This document shows positions 11,196 through 23,700 of a stretch of 64,000 bases of DNA, piece after piece. Under the pieces are notes generated by a model. The model was not told the origin of the DNA and searched no databases. It worked only from the letters and a program-made list of their open reading frames with translations. Each line of letters starts with the position of its first letter. Within the stretch, counting starts at the first letter, position 1. The stretch is from Aquanectria penicillioides (lineage: Eukaryota; Ascomycota; Sordariomycetes; Hypocreales; Nectriaceae), in the NCBI GenBank assembly GCA_003415625.1, contig PYIU01000002.1, positions 3,038,001 through 3,102,000 of the forward strand, given 5' to 3'. A program made the position numbers and the translations under genes.

Positions 11196-12583
11196 TCAAT
11201 ACCTTTGCACGCCTTCCATTGAGGGCAAATCCGGCAACGTGGAAGTTGCTTCGTGTCGCATGATGGTCTCCCTCAATATCGCGGCCGCCAACTCGGGGTT
11301 CTCTACAAGGAACTCACCTGTCTCCTCGGGCACTCGTTTCCAGAGAGTAGATTGTAGAAAACCCACTCGTGCGAGCACCATCTTGAGCAGAGGATCCGTC
11401 TCGGGCACGCCCAGAAATAACTTTCGACATAATTGTAGAATCTGGGGGCGCGCCGCATCCGTGCCCGCCGTCTCGAGCATATCAATGCAGGAACGCATCA
11501 CCGAGCTGCGGAAATTGTCCATGAGGTAGCGGTTTGCGCAGATATAAACGTCAAGGTTCAATTCAAACGTCATAAACCAAGTTCTTAAATCCTCGCCCCT
11601 GATGCGAGGGTTATCACCTGTAGCCGCCAGCGGGGTAATGTTCACAATGTGTGGCCTTGACGGTATGATCCTCACGCCGTGTGGGAGTGGGGCTACTGGC
11701 TGATTATGATTCATGTTGGGCCGAATTCGCCTGGCACCACATTGCCAACATCTTGTTGAATCCTGCCTTATGACGCAGAGGGGACACCCGCAGCCAGGGC
11801 GGTGGATTCCCGGTTGCTTCTCCTGGTCATGATTAAGACCACGTCCGGCAGGTCCTCGGTTCCCCCGGCGACGATTTTGCCACCTCATCCCCGAGGTATC
11901 GGAGTTGTGAGAAGAGCTGGACGTGCCAGATGATGACGATGACGAGGAATCCGAGTCTTCGGCTGGTTCTGGTTCAACATCTAATCCCTTTCCTTTGTCG
12001 ATTAGAGGGTCTGTTTGCTGGCTCGTTAAAAGGCTTCAGTGAGACAACAATATAAGAAAGAGAAAAACAAACCTAGTGCACTAGAAGCAGGCTTGATGGG
12101 ATCGAAGCGGTCCTCGTACAGGAAAGCGATAAGGAAATGGAATATGGCGGGGTCCTCTTCCGGCAGGTCAATTACTTGGTCATCTGCCTCTTTAAAGCTA
12201 CCGCAAAGAGCCTTTCGAAACCACTCGGCCTTGATGAGAATATCCTTATGAACCTGGCAACGCATCAGTCTAGGAAGTTCGATGACATCCGCTTGTTGAA
12301 AAAGAGAAAGGAAAAGAGAAAAGGGACGTACATGAAATGTTTGCATATTGTGAAGCGGGCCGACCCGAACTGGGATTGGGGGAGACGAATACCGCCCGTC
12401 TACAGTGCTAAGCCAAAGGTCCTGTTCGTTACTGAGAGTCTGGCTCTTCAATGCCTCCTCCTCCTCCTCCTGGTATGTGCTGTCTAGCACGACGACACTT
12501 GGCCGAATAGACGGAGCAGTCATAGTGTCGGCCAAAGTGTGCACTGATATTGTCGCGCCGCTGCTCTCTCCGTCCTGGGCCAT
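11196..12583 (-). CDS. BTB/POZ domain protein
   Basis: Three exons: 12583-12332, 12253-12073 and 12010-11196 (introns 78 and 62 nt), 415 aa. ATG 12583 (MAQDGESSG) is preferred; an in-frame ATG at 12709 would add 42 residues lying in the probable leader. The BTB fold spans roughly residues 70-150: after the first junction VHKDILIKAEWFRKALCGSF, then IDLPEEDPAIFHFLIAFLYE, a standard fungal BTB signature. A Ser-rich linker follows, then a Cys-rich patch (CGCPLCVIRQDSTRCWQCG) and a helical C-terminal half (DLRTWFMTFELNLDVYICAN). Fungal BTB proteins of this kind are often adaptors of unknown partner. The first intron has 78 nt, a multiple of three, and no stop, so retention would insert 26 residues. 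Confidence 0.82.
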
Positions 12584-13433
12584 TCTCGCAAGCGCGGCGA
12601 TGGTGAGAGAAAAAGTTTCAAGAAAACGACGGTAGGAAGCGAATAGAGGGACGTGCAAAAGAAGGCCTCCATAACCCCAGATGAAAGAGGCTGCTGAAAC
12701 GCTCCGCATTGTAGGAATTGGCCTTCACACCATCAGCCTGGCACACCGAACCAACAGCAGGTCAAACATGCGGGTGCTTTCCGGCGGCCACCAATGACGA
12801 GGCGCAGCAATGCATCCCCTATCTGCTGTTATGCGCGGAAAAAGTAAGGCGTGGAGGCCTTGACGCTGTAAAACTGTACATATTACTGAAACAGGGCTCA
12901 TTGACGCTCGCCGTGGTCCCTACAGCCAACATGCACGCTGACTGGACGCTGTTGCCTGGGTTGTGTGCAGGCTTGGCTTCGAAGCCTTCCAAGACGAGAG
13001 ACAATGGATCAGTTGTCAGCGGTTGATGGCGGGCTGGGATTTGTCCGAGAATGAGCTCCCTGTTCGGAATGTCCCAATTCTTCTGGTAATGGATGCTTGG
13101 ATGCCTGTGTGTGACCTGACCGGGGCAATCATGGCGCAGTGCGCGGCTCATCCCGGGCGGCAAACCAGGCCATTGTCATCCTCTCTCGCTCCCAACCTGA
13201 TCACAAGGCCGACTATTGCCGATGTGGCAATTCAATGCGACCTTTGGGCTAAATTCTCGCGAGACCATAGTATTATGATTGGACCTTGTTAGAGGCTCGG
13301 CGGCTTCTCAGGCTATGGAACTCGGGGAGAAGTACGATCGAAGCGTTCATGGTTGGCAGCCCTCACTTTTAGATTGATGATATGGTTTGAAATCCCAACT
13401 TTGCATCTGACATTTTCCACAGAAATACTATTA
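12584..13433. other. intergenic: BTB promoter and helicase 3' end
   Basis: About 850 bp between two genes on the minus strand, presumably the BTB promoter plus the 3' UTR of the helicase. Nothing else was recognised. Confidence 0.45.
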
Positions 13434-16400
13434 TCACTCCTCTGCAAGCTCGGCTTGCATTTCTAGTCCTGCATCTTCATTAGCTATATTTAACCTGGGG
13501 TTCTTTTCTCCATCCTTACTCCAAAGCCTGTTGGCCGACTCCGATATGACCTTGGCCTTCACTATCAGTTTTTCCTCGTACTTTTCGTTGGCCTTCTCTT
13601 TTAGACGAATCTTGTTCGGTTGGGCCTTTGGAAAAAAAAAATCAGCAGTGGCCGAGTGTGGACGAAGGTTCTGTCTAACCTGCATTAACACTGGTAAGAG
13701 TTCCATTGGATCAGCATTAGCGATGGCCGCAATGGTTCGGAATCCGTTCTCCCAAAAAACTCGACTGTGGGGCAATAAGTAAGCTGTTCATATGAGGGAA
13801 GAGATCACATACGCTGTCCGACTCTTGATGAATGTGATTTTGGCCAAGGCTAACAGGTCAGCCCTTGCTCCGGCGACGAGCCTGTCTGAGAAATGGTCGA
13901 GAGCGGCTGCCATCATCCTGGCACATCTTTAGCCCCGGTAGAAATCCCACCACGTATTGAAAACTCACCCCCAACCCATCTGCTCGCAGAATTTGATCAT
14001 TCCGGCCGCAAATCCCTGGCAAGTCTGGGCTAGATTCTGCACGGTTCCTCGGGGCACATCATATTTTCGCGCTACCACATGGACTGGTACCTCGTTACAC
14101 AGATCGCGTAATTGGAGGGCAAGATAGAATCGCCGGTAAACACGAGCGAGGTCCTTTTCCTGCTGCGTAGTTTCCCGGAGAGAAGCGCCCTGTGCCCTGT
14201 ACTTGATGAGTGAATTGCGACGTACCATCGCATGGCATGACTCACAGTCTAAGAATAGTTGTAGGTTTGATGTCGAGGAGGCCGAGTACCCGGAGGCCGC
14301 TTTCATCGAGGCGATCCATCTCGTTTCGAAAAACTTGCCAGTTGACAGCGACACCGAATTCCTGGACTGGAGTAAAAGTGTACAGTATGTGCATCTCGCC
14401 GTCCATGACAAATGCCTGAAGGGCTCGGCCGAGCTCTTTGTGGACGAACACACCATCGTCAGGGTCAATTGCCGATGCAACAATTGCCTTGCCCAATTGA
14501 GTAGCGGTATACATAGAAAAGGAGTCGCGAGTGACAAACCCCATCATTTCTATTTCTTCCAGGCTGGATGTGATGCAGTCTTGGACGAACCTGGCATCAT
14601 GCGTATGACTCAAGAGTGATTTTGCGAAATAATCGTCAATAGATTCACGACTTACAGCTAGCCGAATCGATATCACCTCTAAGAGGGCACTGCAAATGAT
14701 TAGATATGAATCTCAAAAGTCTCACTGGAGCTTACCGTTGGATCCGTCGATTTTCCGTGCTGAGACAACTGGCAACTTTAGGTAACTCGGCATGCATTAA
14801 GTCTACCACATGCCCCAGGTCATCTTCGTGACAACAGAGATATGTCTCCCCAATAGGGGCTTTGCCTTGTCTGCCGGCTCGCCCTCGCATCTGCCTTAGC
14901 ATTGATGGACCAACAAATTCTCTTCCCATCCGGCAATTATGAAGAATGACCCTCCTTGCTGGCCTATATCAAATAAGTAGAGGTCTTATGTTGGCTCGAG
15001 AAAGCATACAAATTGATACCGGCTGCAAGGCTGCAAGTAGCAACACACACCAGAACCGTCCCATTGTCATAGGCTGCCGCGATGAGGTCCCTCTCCTCTG
15101 TGGTTAGGCCAGCCTGTCTTGTTAGAAGTGCCCCTTGTTTCTGGGATTCAACTTACATCTGACCAAATTAGTAGTGTGGATTGGAAGGGAAATCTTAGTT
15201 TGAACATACGATGGAATGCAACACCATAGAGTACGGTCTCTTCGAGCACAGGGTCGACCCCCGTATTGAGGCTTCGGAGCTCCCCAAGCAAGTCTAATCT
15301 CCTCTCAACCAATATTGGATCTAATTCATTCGGTGAGGGCATTACTCGGCTTATCCAACGCGCGTCAGCTTCGCATGTACCCCGACTACCAGCAAAAACC
15401 AGGGCTCCAAATCCGGCGGAAGCGGTCTCATGAGCGAGTGAAACCACTGAATTCAACACTGAGTCTCGAAATTCTTTGTGAGTAGAAGGCTCGATTTTTC
15501 GAGAAGGAGTGGTAGAAATTTGGGTCGGAGAAGGCTTATTTGATTGCGTTGGGGCCTTGACCAATGTGTTGACCGACCCAGCGGGATATATGTTGCCGTC
15601 GCACACCAAATGCTCCTCGATGGGCACTGGACGGTAACGAGTTTCGTAGCAATGGCCATTGATCCATTCCGCCATAAGATCCATGTTCTATGGTCGGTGG
15701 TTAGTGGTGAAGGGATAGCCTGAATTGGGAGAGGTACAGGAAGGGTGGCGCTCATGCCGATTATTTGGATGGGCTGCTCAAGGCTGAGCAATTTGGTCGC
15801 CACGAGCTCCAAGAGATATCCACGATGATCATCATCAATCATGTGCAATTCATCTAAAACTACTACTCTCAGTTGGGGGATGGAGCAGTCGTCGATTGCA
15901 GTGTTCACGAGTGCGTTCGCCTGATCCTGGTTTAGTTTCGGAAGCTATGACGAAGTCAGGTGAGCCAACCTTCTCTAACGTGCAAACGCCAATATCAAAG
16001 TCCTGCCATGTTGCTCTTACTTTTCCGCCACCAAAGAAACCTACAACACGGACAGTGCCTTCGTCTGCACGCCGTTGCCATATGCTGTTTTTAGCCTCGG
16101 CATCATCGACATCTGCTAAGTCGCGGAGGCCTTGAACAACGTTGCGTAGCCATCGAACTTTTTCCTGGACTAAAGCGACATATGGAAGCACAAGAAGTGC
16201 CTTTGAACCCTTGTTTTCGATGATCCTTTTGAGCATTAGGACTAATTAATGGTTAGCCTCAAGACACGCGTGGTGTGCGAAGAACGTACCATCAGCTACG
16301 AGAGATTTGCCGCCCCCTGTTGGCGCACAATACACAAGATTCTTTTCCCCAGTCAGGAGGCCTGGGCCCTTGAGGCAAGACTTTTGCCAAGGGTAGATTT

Positions 16401-16779
16401 GTTTGATACCAAGGGAAGCAAAGTTTTCAACCAACTTGGAGGGCAGCCCATAAGTAGGATGAGCCAAGTCCAATTCAGCATCACGGGAAGCTGACGGAGT
16501 AGCGGCTATAACTCTCCGCTGAGAATATTCAGAAATCCCATGAGAGGGCTTTAAATCCACGATAGGACTTGAGGAGAGCCGGCGAGAGGTGCTGGGGAGA
16601 CTAGAAGCTCTCTGAAACTGAAATGCACTTCGGGAACTCAACGACTGAGACGTAGACTGGAGATCACTATTGGACCTTGTTCTTTTTTGACCGGCGACAG
16701 AAGATGTGGTCAATGCTGTATTTTGACGATTTGCAGCTTCCACACTTGTCGTGTGGAGGATCCCTCGCATGCCCTTCAT
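13434..16779 (-). CDS. Ski2-like DNA helicase of the Pol theta/HELQ type, no polymerase domain
   Basis: Twelve exons: 16779-16290, 16241-15970, 15926-15738, 15687-15210, 15158-15157, 15113-15010, 14963-14736, 14689-14246, 14196-13969, 13917-13813, 13764-13680 and 13625-13434. Total 2817 nt, 938 aa; introns are 43-54 nt. Motifs: Walker A APTGGGKS (152-159), DELH box (279-282), SATLPN (about 313-318), FHHAGLTTEER (475 on), and QMRGRAGRQG (536 on) as motif VI. The rest matches the ratchet/HhH part of Pol theta and HELQ (VMDGEMHILYTF, YRRFYLALQLRDL, EVPVHVVARKYDVPRGTVQ). DHRGYLLEL after the DELH box is closer to Pol theta than to HELQ. The gene ends after the helicase module. Role by homology: ATP-dependent annealing or strand displacement in double-strand-break and crosslink repair. 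Exon 5 is only 2 nt long. ATG 16779 is the first in its frame. Confidence 0.88.
15114..15209 (-). other. twin micro-introns flanking a 2-nt exon
   Basis: On the minus strand: donor GTATGT at 15209, branch-like TACTAAT, acceptor CAG ending at 15159 (51 nt); then the dinucleotide AT (15158-15157); then donor GTAAGT at 15156, branch-like TTCTAAC, acceptor CAG ending at 15114 (43 nt). The upstream exon ends on the first base of a codon (C). C plus AT gives His and restores the conserved FHHAGL motif. Splicing both introns as one 96-nt unit would shift the frame and reach a stop within about 16 codons. Confidence 0.8.
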
Positions 16780-19700
16780 CCTGAACCAGGCGTCGAACGC
16801 AGAGGGAGCATGAGATATGCACTCATTGGTCAAAGGAGTGAAGAGACCAGCTTTGTGGTTCCAGATAGCAAGAGGGGATGAGCTATCATGAATTGGTGAG
16901 ATCGAAAAGTAACAAACCAGAGCAGTCTTTATTTTATCTTGAAGGCCCTCTACCAGCGCAGGCACCAGAGCGTGTCTCGAGCGTGACTGACCGTGTCTTG
17001 AAGAAGGGAGCTCACACGCGATGTCACGTGGGGGCAACTCTAGGAGCAAGTGGAAGCGCCTGCCTGGGCAGAGCCACTTAAACGCGGGGCGTTCCTGACA
17101 CCACACGACAGGCTGCAGCCGATTTGCAGGGCTCTGGGAGTGGTGCCCCGCGGCCAGATACCGCGCCGCGATTGGCCAGCGGCAGCAAAGACAGAACCCT
17201 GTGCGGTTCTCTCCGACGCCTAGAAGAATAAACTGTCCGCGTTGACGTTTCCCCTTGTTGCCGGGTGTGTGGGTGTGCTAAGGAGGTACATTTTGCTCGG
17301 CCGCCCAGTCTGTTGTAGCTTGCTTTTGCCCGAAATTTTTTTTCATAGATGTCTTTTACACTTCAGCTACTGCGTTGGTCTCAATACCCGTGACTACTCC
17401 GCACAGCGAGGGAACACTGCATCCTCTGCAGGCATCAATCCACCCAACGGATGAGCGGGAGGAAGCTTCGATGATGCACCCGACGGGCGTCTGAAGGAAA
17501 ACTGACTACACCTCACTTCCACTTCATGCGCCCCGACGCCACCCGGCCATCATCATCTTGATGGGCATCAGGCTTGTTTCTCATGCAATCGAATTAATTG
17601 CATCGCGTCTCTAGAGCTCTGCGTGGCCATTTGCCGTGGCTTGACAGATCTTGGGAGCCTGCGGCAAAAATGCTTCGAGACGCGCCCTGAGGAGGCCCTG
17701 GTTCGAGTGTCGTCGGGCCCTGCCTCTTGCCCCCCCCCAAAAGCCCCACGACCCTCCCGCGACCCTCCTCATCGGGGTTACCATCCCGATGGAGTCTTGA
17801 TTCGACGACTCATGTTAACAGCGCAGCGTTTGCTGCAGGCCAGCCCAGGCCAAACCCAGCCCCCCAGCACCTCTCCTCGACACCTCGACGGCCCTTTTGG
17901 ATCCTGCACTGAAGCAGCTACCGATGCTAGATGTGTGAGTCTCAGCTGCTATCATCGGATCGGCTGATCGCCAGGCCATCCACCACCACCGAGACAATGT
18001 CACTTGTCCACCATGTCCACCGCCATCCAATGCGGCACTGTGGGGAAGCGGGCAAACCACTGAGTGAGTGAGAGTGTGAGTGACTGCGCAAGCGAGTGAG
18101 TGGGAAGTGTGTGGATGATGACCGGGTGGTGTACGAAGGCAAGATAATTGATGTTGGTGACTGCTATCTGAGCTAGGCCTTGCCAAGCTGCATCCCTAAT
18201 CCATCCATCCGTATTGATCAATCTGTCTACGCCATCCGTCTCTTCCATCATTGGGATGGATCCTCACCGAAACGCCCCGTGAGCCTCACTCCAGCATCTC
18301 GCATCATCTAAAGAAGCCAGAGCGAGCGCCAGAGAGCCACAGTAGAGCATCGCTGTTGGTCTTGAACGGGGGGGGGGGGTTGGTTTCCAATGCATGGCCC
18401 TGGAGGCTTCTGGTATGCACCCTCTCCGACGTTTGAATCGTCGACGCCTGAGTGGCAGATTGCGGCAACGAGGGAGTTGAGACATTGCCAGGCGGGACGT
18501 CGTACTAATGGTCGTGGTCAGCAAGGGGGGTGGGCGGCTTAAGCCCATTTGCATGCCACCACCCACCCGGGCCACACCTGGGATGTTGCTGGATGCTGGA
18601 TGCTTGTCGCTGGTTGCTGGATATGCTGGGCGGATGCTGGACCACCCACCCAACAGCGCCCCCGGCCAAGCCGGTGGAGCTTCCTCCCAACGCCAGCTCA
18701 ATCGTTAGCCCTATTACCGACTCACCCCGTCAGCTTTTCGACGAGGATCTGAAGAGCATCACCGCACATCCATTTTCCCTCGCGAAATTGGTCCGCTGTC
18801 CGAGTTTGAACGGCCAAGGGGAGGTCCCGGATTGGCTCTAAATGATTGGCCCCATGCTCTCGGGACTCGACCGCCTAGGTCCGCCCGTGGCCCTCACACC
18901 CCGGGGAGACATGTCGTTGCTTGTGCATATGTACAAAGGAGGTATGCTAGGCCAGCCTGGCCAGCCAGCGAGGCCCTAATGGGTAACAAGTCCCAAACAG
19001 GTACTTCGGGTTTCGACAAAGCCAAATCGATTCACCTTAATCGCCTTGTCTACCCAGCGCGAATTTTTTTTTTTCGCTCTTTCGGTTTAAGCCTAGCAGT
19101 GGTAAAGTCTGAGTGATGAGATGATCCGCTACCATGGCTTGGGGTTGGCCCGTGGATGCTCGTCATTGCCCGTGACTGGTATCAATGGTAGGAGAAAAAA
19201 AAGCAGCATGATGACAAGGGCTCTCGGAGTGGGAGGAGTACCCCGTGTGACACCCTCCTTTAGACGAGAGTGAAGAGCCGGAACCGCATGGAAACACAAT
19301 GGGAACTCAAAGGCCCCGGTTCCCTGTTGCCGACAATGGCGATACGGGCAGTCAAGCAGTGCTTCAGAGGGCGACGACACTCCATCTACTTCCCTCCAGA
19401 CCTTCCCTTCTGCCCACCTGGTTTGGCCATGCTACGATTGCCTTGAGGGTGTGCAAGGGTGTGTGAGATGGTGACGGGAAATGCGGATGGATGAGCTGGC
19501 GCCCCATGTTCAAATCTTGACAGATTCTTAACCCGTGCGTGCCTCGTGAGGTCGACTCAACCGTTTCTCTCGCCCTCCCTCCCTGCGGTCCCTTGTGTCC
19601 CTCTTCGCAACGGAGGCGAATCCTGTCTCGTTACAGGAAGTACTAACATGTAGTTGTCCCCCATCTCCATCTCCAGCCCATCCTACACCCACAACCACAC

Positions 19701-20768
19701 CCACCGAATAGCGCATGACGAGGCCCCGATATGGTGGGTATGGGCCCTGTCAGTCCGGTCCAGGTTGACATTGGCGGAGTCGAGAGGTCATTGAGGCAAA
19801 CGAACAGAGGGAAGGCGTATATCGCGGCGCGCAAATCAGCACCGCTGGGTCCATCCCCCCAGAAGACTAGGTAGAGACGAGGACAGACCAGGACTGGGTC
19901 GAATGCAGAGGGCCGGCAATCGACCAGCACAAAATGGAGGAGCACGGGAGCGTGGGCTTCTTTTGGTCTGGCGACGCAGAATCTAAACTCTTGTGCTTCT
20001 GGGACACCCCCCTCCTCATCCCTTCATCTCACGTCCCCCATCACTCGATGGATTTCCTTTCTTACTTCTCCATCATCTTGGTGCACCTCGCGTACCTCTT
20101 CTGGTCCGGTCTGGCCTGGCACTTGGCCCCCGGCCGGGCCAGCCTCTGTGGGAGGACCCGTGGGCGCGCCTCAAAGTTGGGTTGAGATCCGTCGGCTCGT
20201 CAGTGGTGCGAGACCCAGATGGGCCCGCGTGGAGACTGAGGTAGCACTGGGTGACCGGGGTGTCGCATGTACAGGCAAGGTTCTTCCGCATCACGTTAGG
20301 GTGTGGATGAACCCTGGGACGGGCGTGCCAGCAACCGTAGTGCTAGTAGATAGGTACCCTCTGGGTACATCGATTCATAATGCCGCCCCCGTGCACTGCT
20401 AGTAGTGTGGATGTATCGACCAGGCCAGGGCCGCCGCCTCGGGGTGCCAGGACGTTTCTTCTTCTCCCGGCGCCTGGGAATCATGCCTCTTCCTCCTTCA
20501 ACCTTGCTTTCACTCCATCTCCGTGGGCAATTCTTGTCGTGAACTGCTTCGTTTTCGACCTTTTCGCCCTCGGTCAAGCCTGTTCTCACCTCCTCCTGAC
20601 TCTCGCGACCGAGAATTATTCCTGTCGCCTTTTCATCTTTTCGCCCTGCACACCCTTACACCTTCACCAACCTTACACCCTACTCTGCCGAGTCACCACC
20701 TTTGGGCATGCCTCGATACGTGAACCACCTCATTTCATTTCTACGCGACTGATTTCTAGTTGAGTGTC
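16780..20768. other. 4 kb divergent intergenic region, no gene recognised
   Basis: It lies between the helicase start (minus) and SNT2 start (plus). It contains low-complexity tracts: GAGT/GTGA repeats near 18060, a 12-G run near 18370, and imperfect GCTGGATG repeats at 18578-18650. The last 300 bp are CT-rich leader. Open frames here are short and low-complexity on both strands. It probably holds long promoters/leaders or a non-coding RNA; sequence alone cannot tell. Confidence 0.5.
18578..18650. repeat. imperfect GCTGGATG tandem repeat
   Basis: About six degenerate copies of a tgctgga(tg) unit with variable spacing lie in the intergenic region upstream of SNT2. It is a simple repeat with no sign of coding use. 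Confidence 0.5.
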
Positions 20769-23700
20769 ATGGCACAACAAAATGTGAGATTGCCCATTGC
20801 CGTCAAATCAATCTCATTCACGCTTCGCCTGCCACCTCTGTTTTTTTTCTCTCCCCCTTCACACCAAGCCTCTCTGTCTCATATGAGCCGCGCGCTGTCA
20901 AGGCCGGTCGCGACTTGATCTCATCTCTAACTCGTCGCCCAGGACTCTAAAGCTACTGACCCAGACGCTCAGTCCGGATCCGAGCCAATGACTACTCAGT
21001 CTGGTTCTGCTGATGCTATGGCCAAAGATGCCGGCGGTGATACTGCCTCGCCATACGGGACTCGCTCCCGTAACAGGAATGGCTCATCGCGCCCCAACTA
21101 CGCCGAGGACAAGGACATTGACACAGATGTGTATGATTACTACCACGACAAGAAGGATGGCGACTCCAAAAAGCCGTCGCGCCAGGCAAGCGCTGCCGCC
21201 AACGGGGATGCGCCTCGTGCTGCCAATTCACGTAAGGCTGGCACGGACGACACCCGAGTAGGGCAGTCGCAGAACGGCACCAAGGACGGGCAGTCGGGCG
21301 GTGCCAACGCCGCGTCCTTGACGACGCAAACTCCCAGCACTTCGCAGCCATCGCGGAAGCGCAAAGCCGCAGCTCAGTCGGGTGGTTCCAGTGGCCAAGT
21401 GGCCTCGGGCAACGGCTCGTCAAAAAAAGCGGCAGCTGCAGCCTCCGCCGCACTTCAACAGGGCATTTCGTGGCCAGAAACCAACATGTTGACTTTTGAG
21501 AATTGCAAAGCCCGCCCTGTCAACCGGCGGATGGTGGCCGATGATGGCACGGTTTTGGAGCCGAATGGTAATGCGCGCGTGGTCCACCGCAAATTGAACC
21601 CCCCGAGCGGGCTAACCAGTGATGCAGATCATGTGTACCTCGTGTGTGAGCCTCCTGGAGAGCCCTATTATTTGGGCCGCATCATGGAATTCCTCCACGC
21701 GAAAAACGACACCTCCAAGCCAGTGGACGCGATCAGAATTAATTGGTACTACCGCCCCAAGGACATTGGCCGAAAGGCGCCAGACACGCGAATGGTCTTT
21801 GCTACGATGCACTCGGACATCAGCCCGCTGACAGCGTTGCGTGGCAAGTGTCAGATCCGGCACAAGGCTGAGATTGCCAACATGGAAGAGTATCGAAAGA
21901 CCCCCGACAATTTTTGGTATGAGAAGCTATACGACCGCTACATCCAGAAAAATTACGACCTCATCCCGGTGTCGACAATTGTCAATGTGCCCTCAAATGT
22001 GAAGAAGGTGCTAGATGAGCGCTGGAAATACGTGCTAGTTGAGCAGGGGCGTGGCAAGGAGCTCACTAGCGCCGTTAAGCTCTGCAAGAGATGCACCGGC
22101 TATTGCGCCAGGTACGTACCGCCCTGCACTGCCCCACGTCCCACCCACGTCCGTGGTGGCTAACCACATGCCTTGTAGCAACGACTCGGTTGACTGCGCC
22201 GTATGTCAGCACACCTATCATATGAACTGTGTCAAACCACCTCTACTGAAGAAGCCATCGCGTGGTTTTGCCTGGTCCTGCGCTGCCTGCAGCCGGGCAC
22301 AAGAACGCAAGTTGGAGGCTCGCAATACTCCAAATGTTAATGACCCTAACGGCGATGGCGACGATGATGATTTGCTTGATGAAGATGATGAGGACCCTCA
22401 AGGTGCCGACACCGGCCGTACCAGCCCAGACGAGGAAGCCCATCACGAAGGCACTGCCGAGCAGATTTATCAAGCTAGTTTGTGGCCCTATCGCTACCTG
22501 GGTATGCACTGCAAGCCCCAGGATGCTCTTGATTACGACGACCGCATTTACCCACGCGCAAGCACCCGTATTGGACCAAGGAATCAAGCAAACGTGGGCC
22601 CCTGGCCTGGCCAACCGGTTCAGTATGTGAAGCCTCCAGAGACGCGAAAGAATGGCAAGAATGCAAAGCTCGCCAAGGAGAACCATGGGACTCTCGAGGC
22701 TCACAAGTTTCCGCGTGGAAAGCGGCCCAAGTGGATTCAAGATATGCCCCCTGGATACACGGTACGAGGCGAGGACCATGACGAGGATGATCCAAATTGT
22801 ACCGCCACTCCTCTCTGGATCCCACCCCCAAAGGATGCTATTTCAGAAAAGGAAATTAACGAGTACATGGAAAAGGCGAAGGGAATGGCCAAAGACTTTG
22901 ATTTGCCCGAACGGTCAACGAACCTACAAGATGTTGCCATGGATACCTTGTTCCACTGTGGCTTCAGTACCAAGCGAGCCCTTGGTGTTCTGCCAGAGAC
23001 GGAAAAAGCCGTCTTCAAGGAGCCCGAATTGACTCCCGCAGAACTAAAAAAATTTGAAGAGGGTGTCGCCAAGTACGGTTCCGAGCTGCATCTCGTCATG
23101 AAGCATGTCAAGACATTGCCTCCCGGTACGGTAACTCGGTATTACTATACTTGGAAGAAAACGGAACGCGGCAAGCAAGTTTGGTCCAATTACCCTGGTC
23201 GCAAAGGAAAGAAGGAGGCAAAGCGAGCTGAATCGGCAGCCTCCAAGTTTGCCGACGACGTTGCAGATAATGATGACGATTCCGCATTTGATACTGAAAA
23301 GGCTGCCGAGAAGAAACGCGGTTTCATGTGCCAGTTCTGCTCTACGACCAGCTCACGACAGTGGCGAAGGGCACCCAACGCAACCCAAGGCCCAGTTACT
23401 GAAGCCGGGGCCAAGGCCTCCAACAAAGAAAAGGGAAGCCAATATGTGATGGCTCTCTGCCGCCGATGTGCAGAGCTTTGGCGGCGATATGCCATTCGCT
23501 GGGAAGATATGGAAGAGGTCGCCAAGAAGGTTGCTCAGGCTGGCGGCAGGGCTTGGAAGCGCAAACAGGACGAGGAACTCCTCAAGGAGCTACAAGCTGC
23601 CCAGGAAATGGGCATGATGACACCCGAACGAGCACCTACCCCTCCGGCTCCCATTAGCACCCAAGAACCACCCAGGAAGAAGCTCAAGGGCGCGCCGCCA

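Noticed and set aside
12584..12709. 42-residue N-terminal extension of the BTB protein
   Set aside because: Possible by frame, but hydrophobic and unlike the rest; the internal ATG 12583 gives a more typical start. Not excluded.
18264..18701. 145-codon open frame on the minus strand
   Set aside because: Low complexity, overlaps GCTGGATG repeats, no start context or domain.
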